A stretch of 64,000 nt of DNA from Spirometra erinaceieuropaei (Eukaryota; Platyhelminthes; Cestoda; Diphyllobothriidea; Diphyllobothriidae), in assembly GCA_902702965.1 (NCBI GenBank), contig CACRXP010000005.1:2700391-2764390 (forward strand), read 5' to 3'. The stretch's first letter is position 1, and each line of letters begins with the position of its first letter. Positions 23,501 through 32,400 of the stretch are shown piece by piece. Below the pieces are notes generated by a model, which made no database searches, was not told where the DNA came from, and saw only the letters and a list, made by a program, of their open reading frames with translations. The position numbers and the translations under genes are program-made.

Positions 23501-25965
23501 CTACATACGGCGGGAGAAAGCCGACCTTTGTAAACAGTTAGACCGCGTGGTTAACCTCAGCTTGCCCTGGTAGACCTGAGCCCCTTTTGATTTACGAAAT
23601 CCCTCGACGTGTTTACCTCCCCATTTTCTTTCCTGTGTTGCGTTTTGAAGTTACCATTTTATTGATTAGTCTGCGTGCAATATACGATGACCTTGCTGTT
23701 TTACATTGATTTTTCCTGTCGAAGTTCAAGCCCCTGTGCGTTTCTCACTTGTTATCTGTGTTATGGAACGAGAGGCTGCAGTTGATAGGTTGTCCCGCAG
23801 TTTACTGGTTCCAATAAATTCTGCTGCCTATGCCTGCTTTAAAATCTCTTATTTTGTCTCTTCTTGTGCTTGCGTTTAGGTTTGATGAGTTGATTTTAAG
23901 AGGTGACCGACCGATGAAGGCAACTCGGGTGCGAAACTAGTTCAGCGCCGATCTTCCCATTCCCATTATGATTGCGGCACATTTACACGACTAAAAGACA
24001 AATGGCTACGAAATCCTGCACAGTTCACATGTGCAAATTCTACGTCACGACTAATTCTTAATCTGGGACAAGACGCACCCTCTGACCTCATCTGATATAC
24101 CTGGTCACTTGACTCGATTAACAGGGTGCGGTCGCTATCATAATCACAGTGTTGCACGCGAGATAGCTGGTCAGTGCGCAGTACTCAAACTTATCATTAC
24201 GATCCGTTTCCGTCTTGCCGGGTATTTTTGTTGCCTCTCAAAATACTGCTGAAGAAGCGGCTCCTTCACATGTGTTTCCATCCTCTTTTTAACTCCTCAA
24301 CGCCTCGTACGCCTTTAGGAAACACGAGGAAGCCAAAATTGAACGCTTCTGGCGATGCAGACTCCACCCTCAACATGTCATCCTTTCCAAACGCTGCATC
24401 CACTCCGGCTCAGGGCGTCGCCCCTAAAAAGCCCCCGCGACACTCCCTACCGGCACTAAGCAACGGCGCCAAAAAGGTAGCCGAAGTTAAACCTCCAGGA
24501 TCGGCACCACGACAGCCCTTCCGACGAGTTCCTGACGACTGTGTGAAAGTGAATCCCCATCTAGCTGACAACTCATTTGCTGCCAAGGTAGGCCCGCCCC
24601 AGCGCTCTTTTTGTTCTCTTTCTAGACAAATGATAAGGCTGTGTTGCCCGCCCTATCGGTATCCCGACTCACTATGGACAGCCTTTGCATTTGACGCCTA
24701 TAGCCTTCCAGACTGTTCAGGTTGTTTTGTGACTAGCAATCAGCGCATATTTCCGGCTCCACCAAAAAGCTAGGTATTTATCAATGGGGCTCAAGTCACA
24801 CCACTTCCCCTCACACCTTGATGTGATTCAGTCCGTACAAATTGACCAGCGCTTAGTGAAGCGTTTGGTAGCACACAGAGAAGGGTCGTTCAGTGTCCAG
24901 TACTTGTTGGCCATGTGCTCATTTTAGTAGTCCAACTACCTGGCTGGACGCAATTCATTGTGTCCCGGAAGATAAGAGACACTGATGATCGGTAACGACC
25001 GTGAAACAGCTGTCTGCGTCTGGCCTGTTGCACTCCTAGCGAGCTGCCTATGTATTATATGGGGTATGTGTTCGTTGTCGCCAGTAGCAAGCTGGTGGGC
25101 GGTCAGAATGGGATCGAGTGAGATCCTAACCACAACAGTGAGGGTCAAACGCCCACTTGACATGCTTATATACCTCACTACATAAAGCCTATGACGTACT
25201 GATGATCGGTGACGATCGTGAAACAGCTGTCTGCGTCTGGCCTGTTGCACTCCTAGTGAGCTGCCTATGTGTTATGTGTCCTATGACACAGTGGTCGTTG
25301 TCGCCAGTAGCAACCTGGCAGGCGGACAGAATGGGATCGAATGAGATCCTAACTACAACAGTGAGGGTCAGACGCCCGCTTGACATGCAGATAAGAGTGT
25401 CCAGCAGTTAGAAGACATCCCATCACCAAACTAGAGATATAGCCCTCAGACATTCGTTTTGCCCAAGCCGACTAGGGTTACCGGTCCGCGGACAACCAAG
25501 TATGCGCTAATAAATTCCTAGGACCCACGCCGTCAACCCGAGGCCTCCGCATCTACGAATCTAGAGGTTTGTGGAAAATCTGCCTCACCCCACCATGGGA
25601 TGTTCTCTGCCAGTCTGTTTGTGTGTGTGTGTGTTTACGTATTTGAAGGGCTCCCTCACCCTGTTTGTTCAGCAGTCGAGAAGGACACATCAGTCAACAA
25701 CAGTCCTGTTTTCTCCTTCCAGGTGGGTGCGCGTGGAAGCTTTGGCGAGAAGGCCGACATGACGCTGAAACACACGCGAGGCAAGGACTTCCGCCACGAA
25801 AAGACGAAGAAGAAACGCGGCACCTACTCTGGTGGCGCCATCACAACAGAAGTGTGCTCCTTCAAGTTCGACGATTAGTGCGCCCCCATCCTACGTGTTG
25901 TACATAGCCTGATCCCTACCTATCCACCCCCACCCTCACATTTATACTACAAAGGTGCCAATAAA
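16817..25965 (+). CDS. NOLC1: NOLC1/Nopp140-like nucleolar and coiled-body phosphoprotein (gene span, five exons found)
   Basis: Exons: 16817/16823-17569, 17696-17804, 19065-19268, 24319-24587, 25723-25878. All introns are GT-AG and the joined phases agree (494 residues from the ATG at 16823). The protein is Lys/Ser/Glu-rich with SES(E/D) acidic clusters in repeats, the layout of Nopp140. It ends in an SRP40-type C-terminal domain (FRRVPDD, LADNSFAAK, then KGDF-like KDFRHEKTKKKRGTYSGG and CSFKFDD), which is the family's most conserved part. Nopp140 proteins chaperone snoRNPs between nucleolus and Cajal bodies, are phosphorylated by CK2 on such acidic serines, and interact with Pol I. The product is short against about 700 residues in human, mostly because only two repeats are present. 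The N-terminal LisH module was not found, so the 5' end is probably incomplete. A poly(A) signal is at 25960. Confidence 0.85.
17336..17569 (+). repeat. Two tandem 123-bp coding repeats (Nopp140 acidic-serine units)
   Basis: The unit KPxxKAGVVxKAGSQSKKA plus acidic Ser tract plus DEPPKK occurs twice and is almost identical at DNA level. Unit 2 is cut short by the splice donor. This recent duplication could vary in copy number or be collapsed in the assembly. Confidence 0.9.
17696..17804 (+). CDS. NOLC1: NOLC1-like, exon 2 of those found
   Basis: Acceptor TTCCTCAG|GTGTC and donor CTTG|GTAATT. It encodes a short basic/Ser segment (TGKRALPGPNS, MPKKFKADSFSSPS) and leaves one base for the next exon. 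Confidence 0.75.
18580..18910 (+). repeat. tRNA-derived SINE, tail followed by a second head
   Basis: The tail module (ACGGGACGAGCACG, 18636-18651) precedes a tRNA-like head starting near 18720 (CCCGTGGCTCAGTGGTTATAGC) and the body GCTGACGACGGCTAGTAAGC. It lies in intron 2 of the NOLC1-like gene. Confidence 0.7.
19065..19268 (+). CDS. NOLC1: NOLC1-like, exon 3 of those found
   Basis: Acceptor CTGTCCATAG and donor AGTG|GTAAGA. Its 204 bases keep phase 1 on both sides. It encodes a Thr/Ser/Lys-rich linker with basic patches (ASKAKSPGTPS, TRRKRQASDSEK) that could serve as nuclear localisation signals. Confidence 0.75.
19545..19660 (+). repeat. Penelope-like element terminal segment
   Basis: It contains AACAAGAGCTTTATTAGTCC, then GACGTTTCGGATTCGCACTC and a CCATCAGAG end. 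A related segment at 32575-32660 (AACAAGAGCTTTTATC, CTTCATCAGCC) lies beside a GIY-YIG-coding fragment, which links this sequence to Penelope-like elements. Confidence 0.5.
19887..20358. repeat. Inverted repeat with ~165-180 bp arms
   Basis: The left arm (19887-20070) contains TTGCCTAGACGAAGTCTCGG. Its complement lies in the right arm (20195-20358), which contains CCGAGACTTCGTCTAGGCAA. Similarity extends through GGTGGTCAT...CTCCTCGCGG and the TGAGGGCCGG...GACTCGAGCAGTTTGC block. About 120 bp separate the arms. Its position next to a Penelope-like end suggests a rearranged 5' region of such an element. Confidence 0.75.
20712..22450 (-). pseudogene. Penelope-like element, minus-strand copy (left arm of inverted pair)
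   Basis: Reading down from 22450: an N-terminal region ending in a block related to VISKPDNGHGVVILNRRNYV (22320-22400), a divergent stretch, then RT (SLDVVSLFTNVPLDE, DGVEMGSPLGPTLADIFMG, RYVDNIFA) at 21955-21530. The C-terminal part runs to 20900. It carries a 71-nt deletion, relative to the other copy, between GGATGA and AACCTTGC at about 21903, plus a TAA after YTWKGQ. It is therefore non-functional. Confidence 0.8.
22470..23850 (+). pseudogene. Penelope-like element, plus-strand copy (right arm): RT plus partial C-terminus
   Basis: Open from 22438 to a TAA at 23026-23028. RT motifs are SLDVVSLFTNVPLDETIDII, DGVEMGSPLGPTLADIFMG (the GSPLGP block is typical of Penelope-like RTs) and KRYVDNIFA (catalytic D). 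The stop falls at YTWKGQ, where a Tyr is expected, and the same frame continues to 23364 (FVLIRRKRNLVYTLFQRA). After that, another frame gives SSITKHLLDSGYSVD and LCKQLDRVVNLSLPW (about 23385-23573), the C-terminal end of the family. The GIY-YIG core that should lie between these two parts is missing. Confidence 0.85.
23765..23845 (+). repeat. Short segment repeated three times around the Penelope-like pair
   Basis: AGGCTGCAGTTGATA...TTACTGGTTCCAA...GCCTGCTTTAAA occurs here on the plus strand, at about 20700-20790 on the minus strand, and at 21975-22060 on the plus strand. Penelope-like elements often carry repeated terminal segments (pseudo-LTRs), so this is a candidate for one. Confidence 0.6.
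24319..24587 (+). CDS. NOLC1: NOLC1-like, exon 4: start of SRP40 C-terminal domain
   Basis: Acceptor GCCTTTAG and donor CCAAG|GTAGGC. After a basic linker it encodes FRRVPDDCVKVNPHLADNSF, the first half of the SRP40/Nopp140 C-terminal domain. The phase joins exactly to the last exon. Confidence 0.9.
24971..25395 (+). repeat. Two-copy tandem duplication, period 217 bp
   Basis: ACTGATGATCGGTAACGACC (24981) recurs as ACTGATGATCGGTGACGATC (25198). Similarity continues to CGCCC(A/G)CTTGACATGC in both copies. GATAAGAG precedes the first copy and follows the second, as expected for a tandem unit. It lies in the last intron of the NOLC1-like gene. Confidence 0.9.
25723..25878 (+). CDS. NOLC1: NOLC1-like, last exon: end of SRP40 C-terminal domain
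   Basis: The acceptor CTCCTTCCAG is followed by 51 codons and TAG. It carries the hallmark KDFRHEKTKKKRGTYSGG and ends VCSFKFDD. This is the most diagnostic exon for the gene. Confidence 0.95.
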   Translation: MGARGSFGEKADMTLKHTRGKDFRHEKTKKKRGTYSGGAITTEVCSFKFDD

Positions 25966-26133
25966 GTATTATTGACGTCCTGTCGTCCTCTTTTCCTTTT
26001 TACAACTTGAGAGAAGAGAGAAGAGCACATGGGGAAAATATGTATATCTGTTTGTTGTGGGTGTGTAGAGCGTTCGAGTATCACAATGGGCGGAGGTAAT
26101 AAGAGGAGGGGGAGGGGAGTGAGGCTGGCTCAA
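25879..26133. other. Convergent intergenic region between NOLC1-like and RABGAP1-like genes
   Basis: 255 bp separate the two stop codons. The NOLC1 poly(A) signal is inside. On the minus strand no AATAAA or ATTAAA is visible; the closest variant is TATAAA (complement of about 25941-25946). The two transcripts may therefore overlap at their 3' ends. Confidence 0.7.
25960..25965 (+). terminator. Poly(A) signal AATAAA of the NOLC1-like gene
   Basis: The hexamer starts 82 bases after the stop codon, and T/GT-rich sequence follows (GTCCTGTCGTCCTCTTTTCC). This gives a compact 3' UTR of roughly 100 bp. Confidence 0.8.
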
Positions 26134-26427
26134 TTACACTTTGGTTTGGGTGCTTGTCCTTGGAGATGACGGTGAAGTTTGCGAACGCTGCTTTTGGGCC
26201 GGCGATGAGGGCGCGTCGGAGGGTGCGATGGCGGAGGTCCGCATGTTTGTCCACTTTTTGGCCAACCATTGCCGCGGATTGGAGTTGCGTGCCACCTCCA
26301 ACTCCTGTCGGCAGCGTTCCAACTCGGTGGTAGTTTGCTGCAGCCGGTGACTCAACTCCTGCTGCTGGCACTGCTCGTCCACTAGTTTGACCTTGTTGTG
26401 CGCCAGATCCAGCTCCAACTCCTTCAC
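26134..26427 (-). CDS. RABGAP1: RABGAP1-like last exon
   Basis: Acceptor CATCTTGCAG. VKELELDLAHNKVKLVDEQC matches the family's REMELELAQTKLQLVEAEC. WLAKKWTNMRTSA corresponds to the family's W-F-N-R terminal segment. A Ser/Pro/Thr tail precedes TAA (26134-26136). Confidence 0.9.
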   Translation of the reverse strand: MKELELDLAHNKVKLVDEQCQQQELSHRLQQTTTELERCRQELEVARNSNPRQWLAKKWTNMRTSAIAPSDAPSSPAQKQRSQTSPSSPRTSTQTKV

Positions 26428-29400
26428 CTGCAAGATGAAGTGGATGAGGGCGAGAGGGTTATTAGAAGGGAGACAGCCTTGCAGAGGCGGAATGAGTTGT
26501 GGTTATGCTCGAAGATAACCAGAAAAGGGAAATCATACAGGCTGGATGGATATTTCGGGGCAGCAGCTGCCCGCGTCGCCCCTTGCAGTTTGCCACCAAC
26601 TCGGGCGACGGTGCCAGATCGCCTCCCGCTGCAGGCCAGGTTCGCACGTACACAACTGCAAGACGACATTATTTCCATATGCGAAATCTGGTTGACCGGC
26701 CTGCAACAATGTGACCTGGCCTAGCGGGAGAAGGAGCCCGTTCCCGCGACCACAACCGGGCGCGAGTACAGGCTTCAGGCAACAGACTTCTGCATCACAG
26801 TATGCTATCTTTTCAAACGCCTCGTCTAATACTTGCATAAGACGCTCGTTTTTCTTGAGATCGAGGAAAAGCTCGGTTCCTAGAGGTAATGATACCTGTC
26901 TAACGGTATGGGATATTTCGGTTCGGAAAGTGGATACGGCTCTTTAGACGTCCGCCTGAATACAGCCAAGTATTCCAATGTCTAAACATTTTAAAATGTC
27001 CTCCCACGACAAAATGAGCATCAAGGTAGTATATGCGGCGGCAGTTGCTCTGAGATTGTGCTAGGAAAAACAGCCCTCAGTAACTCGCTTGTGAGTTTGT
27101 TGCAGCACTGTGCGAGTGTGTCGGTACTCAGAGCGCTACAATAATCAGGTCGTAAGGAGAAGACAGAAGGAACCAGTTTGGGGATTTATTGTGCAGAGAA
27201 CCCCGGTGTTGTCCTCTCACGCGGTAGTGGCCACTGGCGAAGCCAGGGCTCGTGTTGACTGCGTCCAGTCAGGCCTGAGAGTCCTTGAGGCAGTGGTGGC
27301 AGCCGCTTTTGTAGGCTCGTGGGCCAAGCTCAAGTGGTCTCCAGTCGGTGTGTGCTGCATTTGCCAAGGGGTGGAGTCCCAGTGGCTTGTTGTGTTGGTT
27401 GCAGGGGGTGGCGCGTTCAAGTGGCCGCATGGGCAGCTGCGACCGCGCGGACGCAGGTATGCCCGAGCTGTTGGTCGTGTGACTTCAGGTCTGCTTGTCT
27501 GGGACGGCTCGCTGCAAGGGGTGAATGACCTTGAGGCAGCGAGGTCTTGAACAATGACACCAGGCCGGTCATGATGGCTGGCCGCCACAAGTTCTCCAGC
27601 TGGTGATAGTTCGACCGTCGTTGCCGACGATGTCCACCGTGTGCTCCACAGCAGGGCGGGGGGAGCAGGGACGGTGACTTACGCGTGAATTCATTTATAC
27701 TGGTAGTTGACATGCGCAGCATCTACCGCAATCCCCCCTCCCCCCAGCCGGGCCCAGTGTCATGACAGAGGCAAGAAGACCGGAGGCAGGACGCGACGCA
27801 GGTAGCGGGCGTGACGAAAACCCGCGCTAAAGTGTGTCAGCACACCGGTTCGGATCTCACTGAGTAGAGGCCACATTAACAAGGGGCCATTGCAGCATGA
27901 CTCTCGATCCACCAGTCGGCCACTCCACACAAACACGCCGGGCTGATTGCGAGATCTGAGTTATCCCGTCACGGCTTTAGTTCGCCGTGATGGATACGAG
28001 CGAGTAAGATCGTTTGCAGTGACGAATTATGCGCTGAGGATCGAACTCATTCACTCTGCTCTTTTCCCTGCACCAGTCGACTGTCTGAGCTAGTCAATCA
28101 ACTGATGCTGAAATTGGGAGAGGTAGCTGACACCTGATGATGGCCTGTCTGTGCATGCCATGCGACGAGACCCCCGTATGCGCACGCCAGGACATCACAC
28201 TAGAGGGCGTGGACTGCTAAGATCTAACAGAGGACTTGAAGAACACACTTTTCACTTACGCGAGGGGTGTCTGCGTGGTGTGGTTTTGGAGGTGTTCGTG
28301 TGTGTGTGATACATGTGCCGATGAAGGAATGTGTGGTGACGTGGCCTACTCAATTTTGACGCAAATTTTCGTGAGGGCGCGCATGTGACTGATTAGTCCT
28401 ATGCTATGGCTGAATGAACGAGGGAAATGCGGCCAGATGGGGAAATGGCGACAGATGCAGGTGCTCCAGGCACTCATTCGCCAGTCTGCGCGATGGATCC
28501 TCAAGTGACCCACCAGGCCGATACGTAATGCGCATGTACGGTGGCAGTGTAGGCAGGATAGGTTGGGAGATGCCGAGTCCGTTGGGGTTCTTATGCTGCT
28601 AGAGGCGGCCACGTTGGTGGATGAGGAATTCGTAGGGTTGGGGATAAGAGAGTTGTCGGATGTGCAAGTTGTGCTTGGTGTGTCGATATTGTGAATTCCG
28701 CTGTCGTGGATGCACGTATGGCCGAATAGGCCCATGCGGTGACAAAGCGGGCAGTGGGGGCCGATTCGGCGAGTGGATGTAACAGCTCCTGGCGCCCATA
28801 TGATTGTGACAAATTATCAAGTGACCGACCAGACCGATGCGTGAGTCCGTCGTCAGACGGAGTGATTGAGAGGACGTGGCTCGCCCACTGTGGGACAGAC
28901 ACCATCAAAATTCCCGCAGTATGGATGCAGGGAAGCAGTGGCTTTGATCAGCGTTCGCTAGAAGTGGACAAAGGGCTCACCGGAAGGGCAGATGACCTGT
29001 TATCGTAGTCGTTGCCCAGTGCTTTCAGAGGTGGTCAGCCGGCGGGATACCTTCCTCGGCTCCCCTTAATGCGCATCGAAGTCGGCATTAGGCCAGGCCT
29101 GAACTTTGTCACCGTTTTTTAGGGACCGCGCCGATAATGGTACTGTTATCCCATCTGCGTCAGTGCGCGTTTTCGGGAGAGGGTATAAAAACGACCGGTA
29201 GGAAATTAGGTCTGTGGAGTGCCGGCTGCCGATGCAGACAAAGAGGGGTAGGTAGTAGTTGAGGAGACTCGGTCGCAGGAGTAAGAAACGCATCAACAAA
29301 CCGAACTGTCGACTATTTAGCACGCGAATCACCAGTACCGACGATGAAATCGCAGTCATAAACAACTCGCCTGTGGACGGTCAATCCGCCAACGGACGAG

Positions 29401-32400
29401 ATTCAGACATTTGAGGTAAATGCAGGAGATGCTGATGTCACAACATGCGGTCGCGTAACTGCTGCACTCTCTGCGCTGGCTATCCATTTTCATGAATATG
29501 AATTTGACACATTGATAGGAAAAAAAACTGGTACTACCAAAGTTGTGATTTTTGTAGGAGTGATGTGTTCGCAGAAGATGTAAAAAGCCCTATATTTAAG
29601 GTCAGTATTTGGTAATGGATGAACTAACTGAAGATAACAGTACGCGCTTATCCGCATTTAGTCAGTAGTGCAGGAGTTTCAGTGCGTGTCGTATAGCGAA
29701 AAGACCGCATCTAGAAATGGGCCCCTAACTATCAGGTGAGTTCCGACTTAGGTCTGGGCAGATCAGCAGACAAGGGGGAGCGGTTGGCCGGAATATTTTG
29801 AACGTTTTTTATTATGTCAAGTTTGGCGGAACGCCTCTTTCACTGTAGATTTGCCCAGTTTCTAGGGGTGCCGATTAAACCGCCCTATGGTTAAACCCTT
29901 CGGTAATAGTGCAGGATCATGCTCTTCCGCTCTACAGTAGGTGGGCTAACTCATGAAATGTCAACCGAAAGTCCGAAATGCGTTTTCGTTTCGAAAAGAT
30001 TAATTACGTAGGCTTGTAAAACTAGTCAGCCTGCAACATAATTCTGTAATATTTCAGTTACCTCAGGATGCTGGTTTTCGAACGAACTTCCTTCCGACTG
30101 CATGCAAAAACTGCAGTCTGTAAAAAAACAACTACGCAAGTAGCATGAATTTTTCTTATTGATCTTCGATGCCCCAGAAAGTCCAATTACATTTCATGGA
30201 AAACATGCTCATTCGGTAAAAAAAATTACGTTTTCTTCTAATTTTATACTCGAAGGAGGGACACAATTCGGTTTTAAAAAAGTTTCTAATTTGGGGACTT
30301 TTAAATACCGTGAAATGGCCGTTCATAAATGGTAATGTCTCTGCATTTACCAATGTGGCTTTAAAGTTAACAATATGAATCAAATCCACTACTAAATTTT
30401 ACGAATCGCATATGGTCCTCATTTAGTACCGTAGAAAAATGTGCTTGATGTAAGCGGAAAATATACGGCTTGTAGTTTCGAAACCCTGAATCCAAGTGTA
30501 ATGGTAGTGTGGGTTTAAGATTATTCGGGAATTGGAAAAGTCTATGAAAACCGAATTATACCCTTCCTTCGAGTATAAGATTGGAAGAACACCTAATTTT
30601 CTACCGAATGAGCAAAAAATGAATATTTGTATGCATGTTTTCCAAGAAATATAATTGGACTTTTAGGGGCATCGAAAATCAATGAGAAAAACTCATGCTG
30701 CGCAAGTACTCATTTCTCACAGAGCGTACTTTTTTGCAGGTGGCCGGAAGGAAGTTCATTTGAAAGCGGGCATCCTGAGGTAACTGAAATATTATAGAAT
30801 TATGTTGCAGGCAGACTAGTTTTACAACCCTACTTAACTAATCTTTTGGAAAACACATTTTGGAATTTCGGTAAACATTTCATGAGTTAGCCCACTTACT
30901 GTACTTCTGAATCATTCAATCAGAATGATTTCCACCACCGGGGGAGAGGGATTGAGTAGCATGCCCTTCTCTGTCTCATTCTCCCTGCTCCCAAAAAGTT
31001 ACCATGACGTCAACAAATATGGTGGCAGCAGCGACGAGGAGCACATAACGGAAGTGGAGACTTGGAGGCCTACGGCAAGCATGTGTGTCAGAACTCGTTT
31101 TCCCTTGGCCCTCAGATGCGGGCTTTCACTCTGCAACGATGATGAGGTACGCGGCGCAACGAAAATACCCTCTAAAGAGGTGATACTACGGCGGGAGGGT
31201 TTTGAGAGCTAAACTCACCCGTCGTCTGAGGCTTGTGACTTCCTCATTCACCTCACCCTCCCCCCTGTCTTTCCTCCTTCCAGTGTGGTCGTCGGGACTG
31301 GATAAACCGTTGTCACTGGTCTGATCCCAACCAGGCAGATAGGAGTCGAGAGAGGCACGACATTCGCCAGAACAGTGCACCAGAGTCTCCACGACTGCGG
31401 CAGGCAGGCGACAGATGCGTTCCGTCGAGTTCTCCAGGGCGTCTACTCGTTTGGAGAGATTAGATGTGATTGTCTTGTACTCCTCGATGATTGCAGTCTG
31501 TTGTTGACGCTCGGCCTTGTGTTGTTCTAAAATTGTACGGAGCATGTCCTTCACCTACAGCGGAAAGGCAACAAGGCAAATCAGCAGTGTTGGTTTGGAC
31601 ATAGAGAACGCCTACGACATCAAAAGGGACAGCGCCGGGGATGCACCAGCAAAAAGCGGGCTTTTTATTTTAAGATGTGCAGCCAAGCAGTGTGTTGTGA
31701 TACATGTGGGTCGGAAAAGCTCCCCAGTCAGCCGACAGTTTTACCGTTGTTGCCGACGACGTCTCCACGGTAAGGTGAGAGCAAACACGGTGACTTGGGC
31801 GTGAATTATTTTATGGTGAGAGTGGTCTTGCACAGCATCTACCGCACTCTCTCTCTCCCCTACTCCTCATCAGGACTCGGTGTTAAGACAGGGGCGGGGG
31901 AGGGCGCAGATGGACGGCACGGTCGAGCCGCACCTTGGCGCTCCACTTCGCACTTCCAGCGCATCTACCACACAGTCCGTTTGGGGGACAGCCACTACGT
32001 CAAACAGTCATGCAGATTTATTCTTGCTACGGACGACTAAGGCGGATGTAACGCCCGTCTCTACCAAGACACAGAGTCAAAGTTGAGTGCAACGGAGGAA
32101 CCAAGCTGTGGCTAATGGGCTCTATCCCAAGTCTTCGGTACCGGCTTTTAGATAAAGCGAAATTTAGGGCGGACACAATAGAGCAATGGAAAGGGCAGTC
32201 GTGAAATAAACTCGTTAACAGCTAAGGTTTGAAAATGAGCTGTTAGCATGTAGACGGGTGCGTGGTCTTGAGTACCTCTTGGCTTCATGACAATGATGTC
32301 GGCACTTATCTATGACATATAATTCATGAAACTATTGGCTTCATAATGCTATGGAGTTCACACTCCAGAAACCACACAGAGGACGCTGTGGGACTGTGAA

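Noticed and set aside
25600..25722. Extension of the last NOLC1 exon upstream of 25723
   Set aside because: The frame is open further left, but a pyrimidine tract and CCAG acceptor at 25721-25722 join exactly in phase with the preceding exon, and the upstream residues do not match the family.
27110..27588. Long overlapping frames on both strands at 27.1-27.6 kb
   Set aside because: GC-rich stretch in a RABGAP1 intron; no domain, no fitting splice phase, runs into repeat R.
28346..28735. Host C2H2 transcription factor gene
   Set aside because: Fingers are frameshifted and partly missing Cys/His; no exon structure.
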